A DNA stretch of 64,000 nucleotides, from the NCBI GenBank assembly GCA_977017575.1, contig CDRNVI010000021.1:718440-782439 (forward strand). The letters are read 5' to 3'. The notes under the pieces are model-generated. The model ran no database searches and was not told the DNA's origin. It saw nothing but the letters and a program-made list of their open reading frames with translations. A program made the translations under genes and the position numbers. Positions 20,583 through 30,560 of the stretch are shown one piece after another. Origin of the DNA: Paramoeba atlantica. Its lineage: Eukaryota > Discosea. The first letter of the stretch is position 1. Each line of letters starts with the position of its first letter.

Positions 20583-21260
20583 CAAATTGGCCAGGGACGC
20601 GGAAGAAAACGGAAGGATTTGAGCCAAAAATAGCCGATTTTTAGGTTAAAATGGGGTGATTTTTGTATATAGAGCACTAAACTTGACATTTGCGTGTGGG
20701 AAATGACTCGTAGGCACGCATTCGAGGCTACAGAACGTATTGGGTAGAGAATGCGACTCCAACCACAGGATTCGTACGACCCAAAAAGACCTCTTGGTGT
20801 CCAAAAATTACTTTTTCGCATTTTTTGATCAAAAATGGGACATTTTGGGAGGCGTACCACGGCTTCAAGAAGCGACACCTCGCAAAACCAATGACGTAAA
20901 AAGCTAGAATAGGTCCCAAACTAAAAAAATACAATAGGCGAAACAACTTTGGAAAACTTTCTTTTTACCATTTTTTTCGTCAAGTTGAAATTTTTTTCAA
21001 AACAAATTTTTGACCCGTCTTGCGGATACGAGGGGGGGTCACCCCCGGGTAGGGTATGCCCCCCCCCATGGACCCCCCATTTTTTTTCAGTTTTTGTTTT
21101 CAATTTTGGACCACCGGATCCCCCTTTTATATTTTTTTCCTTTACCGCGTTTAACGAAGAGCCTAGAAAAGAAAAATTTGACAGGAGAGTAAAAGAAACC
21201 AGAGGGTTAGTTTTGGATTTGGTCAAAAAAGAGCCGATAGTTGGGCAAAAATAGGGTTGT
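20583..21260 (+). repeat. Diverged last unit of the foldback array
   Basis: Body similar to the array units but older (GAATGCGACTCCAACCAC, AGGTCCCAAACTA). A short tail module TTGGACCACCGGATCCCC leads to a half F111 right arm at about 21143-21173. Confidence 0.7.
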
Positions 21261-21847
21261 TTTTGCATATTTCCGCTCACATGTGTTTTCCTTCGGTTCG
21301 CACGATTTTGAACGAAGCAGGGTGGAGACCTCTTTTTTTGAAAGGCCCTTGAATTCACCCCGGCTTTTGAAGAAGGGGGGGGCTTTACCTCGTGGATTTA
21401 CCTCTTCGTTTTGATTCATTTTGTTTACGCCAGGGGTGCAGTTAATGCCATGTCGGAACGCTTTTCTGACAGTACGTTGGGTATGCACTAATTGAGTCAT
21501 CAGAAGCATATTTGTTGAATGATCAGGCTAAAAATAGAAGAAGTGATGACTGCAAATGTAGATCTGCTATGTAAATGTAAACATTTTTTTAACAAATTTA
21601 GTTTCAATTGTATTTATTTGAGTTTAGAAAATGCGAAGTTACAAATACTTACAGAGGATTTCCGAGACACAAAGTAATACCACAGAAAAACTTTGATGCG
21701 ACGAATCGTAAACAAAAAACGGTGCTGTGGACGAATTTAAGCCGAAAATTTCTCGTAAGAAAGGTGTTTTCTTTCCTTCTCCAACCTTCGAATCATGACT
21801 TCAAAATTTTAAACCAACTTTCACTTCCAAACGTCTTACACACTTAT
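21261..21847. other. Spacer without recognised gene
   Basis: Mixed AT-rich sequence. The GGGGGGGCTTTACCTCGTGG segment near 21374 recurs in part at 22334-22352, so some of it is repeat-derived. No supported ORF. Confidence 0.4.
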
Positions 21848-22189
21848 TCAGAAATTTAAGTATCTGTTTCTCTTCTTTTTCCCTTTGAAGTAAACGCTCG
21901 ATGCGCGCTTCGCTTCTTCCGTAGTGCTAAAACACACGTGCGCCAGTCCCTTTTTTGATACGATTGTTATACAATCGATTTCACCATACGAAGCGTAATG
22001 CTTGGTAAGGTCTTCTTTAGCCGTAGAGGAGGGAAGGTGTTCTATTGTGATTGAGCGCTCATCACGCTCTTCGCGCGCAGAGCGCAAAACGTGTAGAGAT
22101 TCTAAGTAATCATCTCTTTTGCGCTTTGTATCTCTTTCCTTGTCGGAAATGTCGTTACCATTGGTTGATTGATTCTCCGCCGAGGCCAT
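21848..22189 (-). CDS. Small RRM-domain protein
   Basis: A 113-residue protein starting MASAENQ at 22189. The N-terminal ~50 residues are charged (DKERDTKRKRDD…). They are followed by an RRM-like fold: SITIEHLP fits RNP2, KGLAHVCFS fits the core of RNP1, and LTKHYASYGEIDCI fits the alpha1-beta2 region. It ends with a basic KGKKKRNR stretch, so the RRM may lack its last strand or be truncated. It lies 3' of the Helitron helicase on the same strand, with ~940 bp of repeats between. It could be a host gene or a fragment captured by the Helitron; the sequence does not decide. Confidence 0.6.
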   Translation of the reverse strand: MASAENQSTNGNDISDKERDTKRKRDDYLESLHVLRSAREERDERSITIEHLPSSTAKEDLTKHYASYGEIDCITIVSKKGLAHVCFSTTEEAKRASSVYFKGKKKRNRYLNF

Positions 22190-22285
22190 AGTAAATTCAA
22201 AGAAAGTTTTCAAAAAAATCAAGCTGAGTCTAGAAACATTCAACTTAAAAAGCAATACATGAACGTAGAAGTCTTGTTTTTGAAG

Positions 22286-22457
22286 GGCCTGCCCGGAGGG
22301 CCCTTCGAGAGGGTGCAGATCCGCTGCCGCGGGGGGTGCTTTACCTCGTGACATGTAATTTTGAAGGAAACAAGCTTCTGATATCTTTTTTTGCAGGGCC
22401 CGCCCGGAGCGCCCTTCGAGAGGGTACAGGCCCGCTGCCGCGGTGGGTGCTTTTGAA
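22286..22457 (-). repeat. GC-rich ~112-bp tandem duplication
   Basis: Two units begin near 22286 and 22398 with GCCCGGAG(G/C)GCCCTTCGAG, CCGCTGCCGCGG and GGGTGCTTT. They are separated by AACAAGCTTCTGATAT, and a third partial unit (AACAAGCTTCTGAAAT) continues after the SINE at 22908. Confidence 0.7.
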
Positions 22458-22894
22458 AAAAAAAAAAAAATCCAAATCATTCCGGATTGCTCCGGATGGT
22501 CACTGGCAAGCCAGACCCTTCACAGACAGATTTGGAAGTTCCGAGGCCGACGTCCTCTACCAGTTTCCGCTTGTCCAAGGCGGCACCAACGTGCTGTTGC
22601 CAACACGCTGCGTCGACGAACTGTACTTCAACACGGCTTACCCAAGAGGTGTAAGCCGGGTAAGGGAGCTGGTTCCCTGAGGGGAGGGTCCGGGACGGTC
22701 CTCCGAGTACTGGGCCTAGTCGGTTATCAGCCCAGCCTCTTAGAGTGAGGCCGCCGGGAATATTGCGATGAGCGGGTTTGAACTCGCCGTCTGAGCACCA
22801 TGTGCTTCAAACTTTGAGTTCTTGCCACTCCGCCACTCCTCCCCTTTGCCACTCCGCCACTCCTCCCCTTTGCCACTCCGCCACTCCTCCCCGC
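22458..22894 (-). mobile_element. SINE-a (tRNA-derived), with triplicated 5' head
   Basis: Read on the - strand it has an A-box-like TGGCGGAGTGGCAAG and a B-box-like GAGTTCAAACCCGC, as in Ser/Leu-type tRNAs. A ~300-bp body containing CTAGGCCCAGTACTCGGAGG follows, then a GATTTGGATTTTTT tail. It is flanked by a 13-bp duplication GGGTGCTTTTGAA (22445-22457 and 22895-22907). The first 24 bp (GGGGAGGAGTGGCGGAGTGG plus CAAA) are present three times in tandem at 22817-22891. Confidence 0.88.
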
Positions 22895-22907
22895 GGGTGC
22901 TTTTGAA

Positions 22908-23130
22908 GCAAACAAGCTTCTGAAATTTCGATAAAAAAAATTGAAAGCAATTTTGACGGAGCGTAATTCTGCAGCCATGATGGGGACATTTTTTTTGGTA
23001 GAGGGCGCTTGAGCGTTGGGGTCACTCGCACTTCTTCTGCCGAAGCTGAAGACGCCGGGCTTGTGACCGGTATCAAGCGTGCTTCCCCCCTAGAGAGGTC
23101 TTCCTAAGAAGATCGTTTCAATCTAATTTC
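22908..23130. other. Spacer between SINE and Helitron helicase
   Basis: No gene. The complement contains a small hairpin at 23099-23112 (TCTTC…GAAGA) six bases before CTAG at 23090-23093. This is reminiscent of a Helitron 3' end, but the following base is G, not the expected T. Confidence 0.35.
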
Positions 23131-23799
23131 TTAGAATTGATAAGTCAAATCGGTAAGCCGATTTGCTTTTTCCATGGCCGGAAATTTAGGCCTATGGTAA
23201 CCTGAAGTCAGGTGTGTTCCTGGGCGATCTGTGCCCATGCCAGGGAGCACTCGAATATCATCGAGGCATTGTGCCCTGGATATTGCTACTGTGAGCTTGG
23301 CGAGTTCCGGTCTCTTGGACCACGTCCTATCATTCAAGTCAAGAATAACATCGTTCTTCACGGTGATACCTTGTACTTTGTGATACGTATAGGCAAATCC
23401 CAATTCCACTTGAAAGTTTCCTTGGGAAGCCTTATCATGGTGCTGCGCCTTTTTGGCGTAAAATTCTACACCTGACCCCTTCTCAATGCATTGCATAAAA
23501 GAAGGGGCTTTTCGTAGATAACAGACACCATCAATAGTGTCGTATGACAAATCGTCTGACACAAGGTCTCTCATTTCAATCACTGTCCCATTCGCAATTT
23601 TCATTGTATAAGGAGCAATGTTCTCGGTGATTACACCGGGTGCTCCTTTTACATACGGAAAATGCTTCAGGGTGTGTGTCAATGAGTTTACCTTGGACGT
23701 TATCGCCTGTCCATGCGAACAATGGGCAATTGTGGCGTCTGGCAAAATTTCTTGCCATTGCGACATTAATCTTGTGCCGTTCAATATTTGTTCCAACAA
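23131..23799 (-). pseudogene. Helitron helicase, C-terminal part
   Basis: Contains the Pif1-family C-terminal motifs FAYTYHKVQGIT and VAISRAQCLDDIRVL (motifs V/VI region). It follows the N-terminal helicase piece in another frame, overlapping by ~19 bp. Confidence 0.8.
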
Positions 23800-24629
23800 A
23801 TAACTGAATTTTCTTGGTCCTCAGAGGTAAGAGGTTTTACCAATTGGATGAACTTCTTCAACCCCTCATTGGGAGCTTTTCGAAGAAGACGCAAGATATC
23901 TGAAAATACAGTATCTTGTCGTGCTCGCATTTGCTGTTTGAGTTCAAACACATACGAGACTTGAAAAATATTCTCAAAAATGGGATTATTACCAGGAGAG
24001 CTATCTTCTATGGTAAGAGACGCTCCTTGTACTGGTCTCAGCTGATAAAAATCTCCCACATAGAGCATGTTGATGCCTCCATAGGGAAGCTGCTCATTGC
24101 CTTTGATTTGCTGCAACCTAGTGTTGATACAGGAAAGGAAACACTTGCTGATCATTGACACTTCGTCGACTATGATTAATCGACATTTCTCATACCTTTG
24201 TTGGTATGGTAGAAGGCTACTGCTTGAAAGATGTTTCAAATTTCTTGCAGTAGCCCCTATCGGTATGCAGAGGGAAGCGTGTATTGTGCAACAGTGCAGT
24301 ACTGATGCGGCGATCCCAGTGGGCGCCATTGCAATACATTGGCTTCCCAGTTCTTGCATTATGAAACGGGAAACTAGACTTTTCCCGGTTCCGGGTCCAC
24401 CGAGCAGAAACATACATTTCCGCTCGGGGTCTAGTTTCCCGTTTAGTAAATCTTCAGTTTGATTTACGCACTGTTTCTGTGCTTGGTTCAGTTCAATGGA
24501 ACTGTTGTCTTCGCGAAACATGTAGCTGCGATCAAACGTAATCTCTTCGTATTGATTACTGCGAGCCAGTGGACGATCCTCATTAAAATGAGCTCTGTCC
24601 ACTTGGCTCAGATTGATCCGAAGTTGCAA
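23781..24629 (-). pseudogene. Helitron Pif1-like helicase, N-terminal part
   Basis: Walker A GGPGTGKS, motif Ia APTGIAA, Walker B LIIVDEVSM and motif III YVGDFYQLRPV are all intact. This is the superfamily 1B helicase expected downstream of a Helitron Rep domain. Confidence 0.85.
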
Positions 24630-25802
24630 ATCGTTCGTTTTGGATCATTTCAGCATAGCGCTCTCGCGCATTTATGACTGAAATATTGGACCTTGTCATT
24701 GTCGATAAAAGATCAATATTTTCTTCAGAGGAGTTCTCAGTAGAACCTCCTAACGCGGCCGTTAAAGCTCGCGTTTGTAGTTCGCAGTATGCATTCTGCT
24801 GAACCAATCGCTCTTCATTAACCACTGCAGTATTCTGCTGTGCTTCAAGAGCATCTTGAAGATGAGGTTCAACCTCTCGCACTTCAAGCTCATTTTCGTA
24901 CGCATGTTGCGTGCTAATCTTGCTTCTTCCAGAGTGCAAGCATCTTTGCGTCGATACAAATCTGCCGCGTTCTCTGTATTCTTCGAAGCATGTAAAAGCC
25001 GAAGAAAGTTGCACATTATGTCATACTTTCCAGGCGTATTTATTTTCGCTTCATTGAGAAGCTTTTCAAACCCTTCTAGGGTCATTTCATGGCTCGTTGA
25101 GCCTTTCGTCCATGGGGAAAACAATGCCACCATGTGTTTCGCTACTCGAAGATGGCTTCGAGCTCGTGCCCCAGGTTCTTTTGAAGAATTCAATATGGGA
25201 AAACCTGGTATAGCTAGAACTGTGTGCAAAGAGCGCAACTGTTGCTCAACAATATCTCCAGGCTCAAATTCCGGGAGGCCTTCAATGTCCTCAAAGGCGT
25301 ATCTCCCATTAGCACGACGTCCGCGACGACGTCTTCGATTTGTCCCTGACTCAAAATCTGAATCATGATCGGGCTCTTCTTGAGCTAGTTCAGCTCTTTT
25401 CTTCTTTACGCTGACAATGCCTGCATAGGAATACAGGTCAAGGTCTTGAAGATCTTCGCCCCTGTGCATGTAACGCACATGGAGTGGTGCAAGAACTGCA
25501 CAACCATGTTCGGTGATCATTAGAGGAGCCTCTAAGATACCTTTGTCGAACTCCATATCAGAGTCTTGTGACGAATCATCGTCACTGATTTCTAGATCTC
25601 TGTGATCTGACTCACTTGAGATATTTGCCAGGAACTTCATTACACGGTTCATATTGATCCATGTGAAGTTATGGCTCATATACTCGGAGGATTGGCCGAG
25701 ACAAAAGGCAGTTGCCATTTCGATTGAAACTTCCATCTTTCGATGTGTCTTGTTCGACAATTTCTGTAGAACTAAGCGTGCCATCGGAATGTCAGTTTGC
25801 AC
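24583..25802 (-). pseudogene. Helitron linker between Rep and helicase
   Basis: Two overlapping frames carry coding-like sequence: 25802-24762 (…HNFTWINMNRVMKFLANIS… and GCAVLAPLHVRYMHRG) and 25014-24583 (NELEVREVEPHLQDALEAQQ…). At least two frame changes separate them from each other and from the helicase. The content resembles the variable region between Rep and helicase in Helitrons, including an acidic Asp/Ser stretch and a run of Arg. Confidence 0.7.
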
Positions 25803-25821
25803 TCTGTGCTCTTAATTCAGA

Positions 25822-26235
25822 CAGACAGACAGAAGACACGGAGGGCTCTGCAGCGCCAACCGTTAGGGTAGAGCCTCAGGTCACCGACCTTCATTGTCTC
25901 CCAGACGGCACTCGACGCCTTGCGGCCCGATAACGGCTACCCAACCGTAGCTACCAGGACGGGCGCCCAACCCCGTTGCATCGTGTAGGCTGTGTCTCAA
26001 GCCTCCTTTGCGTAAGCAGCTCGCAATTTAGCGGCTGCGCTGGAGCCTGGTTCAGCTCGGCGGTTCCGGGTCGGTCCTCCAGGGGAGCGGGGTTGGGTGT
26101 GGGCCTTGAAGGCACTCCTGATCGCTTTCCCTTTGTAGTGAGGCCGCCAGGTTGCGAGTTTTGTCGATAGCGGGAATCGAACCCACAACCTGCAGGTTGT
26201 AAGGCCCACCGTCTAACAACTACGCCCACACCGCC
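25822..26235 (-). mobile_element. SINE-b (tRNA-derived), copy 1, inside the Helitron
   Basis: On the - strand the head GGGCGTAGTTGTTAGAC (A-box-like) and GTGGGTTCGATTCCCGC (B-box) mark a tRNA-derived SINE. The body contains TCCCCTGGAGGACCGACC, and the 3' tail is a short (CTGT)n. It is flanked by an 11-bp duplication CT(T/G)AATTCAGA (25811-25821 and 26236-26246), one mismatch. Confidence 0.82.
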
Positions 26236-26436
26236 CTGAATTCAGAGCCCTCTGAATTCAGAGCCATTTGAAGGTGGTTATTGGCTGCGCGAAGTGCTGG
26301 TACAATGTACACAGGTGGACCAATGTCCTTGCTCATATATTTTATGAGATATTGCATAATTTTTATGCCGGGACCTTCGCTCCCAATGAAAACTACACAT
26401 GTATTGCATCTTACGCAAGCAGTGAGTGTTTCATTG
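26236..26436 (-). pseudogene. Helitron Rep, two-tyrosine segment
   Basis: Encodes CNTCVVFIGSEGPGIKIM, then QYLIKYMSKD, the Y-x-x-K-Y pattern of Helitron Rep catalytic tyrosines. It lies between SINE-b and SINE-a insertions. The frame agrees with the upstream Rep piece once the 398 bp of SINE-a plus one duplication copy is discounted. Confidence 0.78.
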
Positions 26437-26821
26437 GAGCGGAGGTGGCGGAGTGGCAAGAACTCAAAGTTTGAAGCACATGGTGCTCAGACGGCGAGTT
26501 CAAACTCGCTCATCGCAATATTCCTGGCGGCCTCACTCCAAGAGGCTGGGCTGATAACCGACTAGGCCCAGTACTCGGAGGACCGTCCCGGACCCTCCCC
26601 TCAGGGAACCAGCTCCCTTACCATGCTTACACCTCTTGGGTAAGCCGTGTTGACGTACAGTTCGTCAACGCAGCGTGTTGGTAACAACACGTTGGTGCAG
26701 CCTTGGAAAAGCGGAAACTGGTAGAGGACGTCGGCCTCGGAACTTCTAAATCTGTCTGTGAAGGGCCTGGCTTGCCAGTGACCATCCGGAGCGATCCGGA
26801 ATGATTTGGATTTTTTTTTTG
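26437..26821 (+). mobile_element. SINE-a inserted in the Helitron Rep gene
   Basis: A 385-bp copy with the tRNA-like head GGTGGCGGAGTGGCAAG, B-box GAGTTCAAACTCGC, the CTAGGCCCAGTACTCGG body and a T-rich tail. It is flanked by a perfect 13-bp duplication GAGTGTTTCATTG (26424-26436 and 26822-26834). Orientation is opposite to the Helitron. The head is single here. Confidence 0.92.
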
Positions 26822-27816
26822 GAGTGTTTCATTGTACGGAACGGTGATGGATCCCCGTTTAGTGTGTTGTGTCGGGTCCTGGTTGTTGCGCAGAAGCACA
26901 ATCAGAGACCTTTCATCAAGTACTGGGCAAATGGTATCATTTTTAACCGACCGTGTTGGAGCCTTGAGCCGGAATTCCGGTTGTCCGGATTCATCCATCT
27001 TAACCTCAACCTCTCTAACTTCCGTTTCATTTTCATGAAGTACGGATGGAATGCCATATCGGCATTTGTTCTTGCTAATGTTTCCTTTCATTTTGAAACG
27101 CACGGGTCTGTGACCAACGTGCTGCTGAACATCAACAGCACATTTGGCCACATGTTCCCTGAAATAATCATCCTTTTCATCAGGAATGATATGTAGACCT
27201 CCGCGATACATCTTTGAGTAGTCGAGCGTTGCAGGTCCGTAAATCTCCTTACTGATCCTTTGCGCCCACTCGGGCAGATCAGCGCGCATCGTCGTACCCA
27301 AAGACTACCATCGTGCTCCTTCACAATGTGAATTAATTCGGAGACGTAATGTGGACTAAGATTCGTCCATAGCACACTATGAAAGTGTAGCGCACCTCTT
27401 TTCTGGCATTCTACAACACCAAAAAATGCTCGAGGGCGACCAAAGAGGCCTTCAAGAACGTCACGTTCCTTCTTTACCTCATCTACATTCGACATTCCGT
27501 ACAATTCGGTAAGAAGAGTACGGATTTGCCGTTCGAAAATGCTAGTGGATCTGACAGGATTCTCTTGCACAAGCTCAGATCGCTTGAGAAGGTTGGCCCG
27601 CATTTCCTGCATTTTTTCGCTCTCATCATTTGTGATGATTCTTAGAGCTAGAACGTTATCGTTCATGTTTGGACTCAGTGTGATCCAGTAACTTGGCAGT
27701 CCGTATCGCCTGTATAAGACGTAGATCTGGCCTTGTGATGCCTTTCGCTTTTCTGTCTTCTTCTTCTTCTTCTTCTTCTTCGCTTTGCTGGCGAAAAGGG
27801 TATCGTTTTTGCGCAT
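26822..27816 (-). pseudogene. Helitron Rep nuclease with HUH motif
   Basis: Frame 27816-27088 carries YGLPSYWITLSPN and the HUH segment FFGVVECQKRGALHFHSVLW. Frame 27301-26822 continues with WAQRISKEIYGPATLD and a conserved HVGHRPVRFKMKG region. A frame change lies near 27300. These are the Helitron_like_N Rep motifs that nick and join single strands in rolling-circle transposition. Confidence 0.85.
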
Positions 27817-29330
27817 ACTTGCACAAATGGCAGAAACTTTGTTTCCAGAAGTTTCGCCTCGGAACTGTTTGGGTTCCTTATAGCCTGTTGGACAATGTGA
27901 TTGAAAGCATCAGCATTGCAAAAATTCATGAGGCTTCTGTGCATATCTTTGTTATACTTCAGATTTTGCACTACTGCTGATGAGACTGCACGGCGCCGAA
28001 GCACATCGTAGCAGTAAAATATGAATCCAGCATTCTTTGCAAATCGGGAATCCGATTGCTCTAGAATTTCCTTGATTTCATATAGTTCAAACGTTGAACC
28101 CTTAAAAGGGTGCTTTTGCATCAGCGTCGGAAATTCTCCGAGCAAGATGTTTTCCATGTCGGTATACTCATTGAGTAAACCTTCTTTTTGTTTCAGTTGC
28201 ATCGCCACGGCATGCGTAATTTGCGCACCCGCCGGCGCATTGCTTACAGGGCTGTGATCAGTTACAAAAGATCGTGTGATCTCACCGCGAGGATCGCGAT
28301 GTAACGTATAGGAAGCCACTGCTTGGATGACCATACTGTTGATGGCGTTTTCACCCTCCTGGGAAACAGATCTATCCCAAAGATGTGAGACAACGTCTCT
28401 ACAACGTTGTTCGGTAACAACGTTGATCTTTCCTTCCTCTTTCAGTTGAGCATACACGTGGTTATGCTCACAGAGTAAGTTTACCCAGGTGTTCAGGGTC
28501 TCTGATTTCACGCCGAATATGCCACTCAGCTGTGCAGAACATAGTCTTTGACTACGTTTCGTTCTCCGTTCGTTGGCTATCCAAACGATTTGGATGTTCT
28601 TAATCGCGCCCTCGAGATCAGGAACTCTTTCGAGTTGCAAGAGCTCAAGGGTTTCGCGTTCTGTAGCCGTCACGTGTCCAGTGAACTTCGTGTCTGTCCT
28701 TAAGGATGCGGCATATGCGCCACCTTTCCTATGTACACTGATGATTGTGCAGTGTAAAAACGCCTTTTGAAGAAGGATCTCTCCTACCAGCGTGGGTACT
28801 GGAAGGTGATTTGTAGAAGGTTGTTCTACTGGACCGCGAGGAATTCTCCCTTTTTTGTCCATTATTCTTTGATCCCTTGCACAAAGTTGCGCTTCGGGAT
28901 TCGGAAGGTCACTTTCGAGAAGAATAACTTTACAAGAATCACAACTTGTGATACGTTGGTCGTCGTTCATTCTCTTTTTGTACCTTTTCATGCACTCTTC
29001 TTGAGCTTCCGTACTGACTGAAAAATCTTCCAAAGGAAGACGATCAATGTAGGAAGTCTCATAGAAGTATTTTAGTGCGTCTTTTGGATTGCGCTCAATG
29101 TCAAAACGTGTTCGACGTGAGCCATCTCCATTGACTTCGTATGTGTCAAAATTGACAATGCACTTCGCGATGCAACATCGTTCAAGCCAGTACCGAAGTT
29201 CATTGGCTGAAGATTCTTTGCATATTTCGTTTGTGTGAAAGATGGTATTTTCACACATCTGCATGATAGCATATGCTGCACTGTCAATAGTGCTAGCATT
29301 CGTCACATTCGTGACAGATGCTTGATTCAA
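27675..29330 (-). pseudogene. Helitron N-terminal region
   Basis: A 551-residue open frame upstream of Rep, with CDSCK and other Cys pairs and a conserved-looking ESTDLQ-free helical middle. It ends in a (TTC)n microsatellite (Arg/Lys run near 27760-27790), where the frame changes into the Rep frame. Family assignment comes from position and continuity with Rep. Confidence 0.7.
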
Positions 29331-29387
29331 AATTGAAACAATTTCATTTTCAAGAGAGGGACTCGTAATAAACGTATAAACGTTCTT

Positions 29388-30151
29388 TTAACCCTTCTTT
29401 TTCAATGAAACAAGGACCCATATGGGTCCCGATGATTCATCCGTTTCCAAGTATGTAAATATGTGTAAACCCACACGGTTCCTTGAAGTGAACTTGTCAC
29501 ATTCATTGAATGGACATACTTTCACAGGAAATCGTCGTGTGTTAATGGTTTTACATAATACATTTTCCATAAAGTAGAGAATCTCTACTGATTTTAGTGG
29601 ATGATCTAGCCTTGTGAATGCTTCTTTGGTGCGCTTTTCTGGTGGATACAAAGTGAGGGGTATAACCCCCACTTCGCCTTTTTCCAGTGAAGCTTCGAGC
29701 CACTTCAAGAGTGATAAAAGTTTATCACGTTCTGTCAGTTTCGGCCAATTACGGTCTTGCGTGATAGTGTAGGCTATCGCTCCCAGGGAGAGCTCATCTT
29801 CATCGTTTCCTACTAAAGGAACTGGCGTAGTAGCCATGTTTCCAATATTGTAGACTGTTCGAATTGCCGCTATCTGTGTTTCCATAGAAGCTGCGCAATT
29901 GTATGTGAACACTCGTCGTTTAGTCAGACATACCATTGCGAGGCAATCGCCATTGCCTTTAACGTAAACGACGTTATGTCCATCATGATGCCTCTGAATA
30001 GAGCATCTTTTATCTCCATCGCTTTGGAGGGTTTCATCACAAACAATGTGTGAATTGATGAGAATATTCTCAATCAGTTGAAAAGATGTGAGTGTTAGCG
30101 TGGAGCATTGCTTCACACGTTCCAGCTCATCATCCTGCGATACTGCATGAG
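29388..30151 (-). pseudogene. Helitron N-terminal piece next to the LINE insertion
   Basis: The open frame to 29388 contains a Cys/His motif, CPFNECDKFTSRNRVGLH, of zinc-finger type. It reaches to the LINE 3' target duplication (30152-30161) without a recognisable start, as expected for an interrupted gene. Confidence 0.6.
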
Positions 30152-30197
30152 CTCTGTTGCCTATCCTATCCTATCCTATAAGACCGATTTGCATCGG

Positions 30198-30491
30198 TTA
30201 AGAACACATCCGTTTTTGTCGTCGCTTCGACGTCTTTCTCTCAGGTGAATTCGCCCTTTCATGCTCGTTGTCCGCTGAACCGGGCGTGGTACGTCTTTCA
30301 TGCAACTTTGTATTTTTGGCATCACATTCCTCAGGCAAACACTCTTTCTTTTCAGGAGAATCCACTCCAGTCTCTACAGGTGGCGAGGTACCCTTTTTGG
30401 AGAGAGGATCACCTTCTGCAATCTTGAAGTAATCCCGTCTTTTCCCTAATGGCTTAGGTATTTGGCCACAGTGTTTCCGAGGACGATTCAT
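30198..30491 (-). CDS. Small basic ORF in the LINE 3' region (97 aa)
   Basis: Starts ATG at 30491, 70 bp downstream of the main LINE ORF, and ends just before the ATAGG tail. It is highly charged (Lys/Arg/Glu/Pro) without recognisable domains. It could be a second LINE product or chance. Confidence 0.4.
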   Translation of the reverse strand: MNRPRKHCGQIPKPLGKRRDYFKIAEGDPLSKKGTSPPVETGVDSPEKKECLPEECDAKNTKLHERRTTPGSADNEHERANSPERKTSKRRQKRMCS

Positions 30492-30560
30492 GGTTTGAAC
30501 GGTTTCTTAGCTAACCCTTTGAGCTTCTGAGGCACTTGTCGCAGTCTTTCTCCTCTTTAT

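Noticed and set aside
23090-23112. Helitron 3' end (small hairpin followed by CTAG)
   Set aside because: Stem is only ~5 bp and the next base is G, not the T expected from A/T insertion; too weak to fix the terminus.
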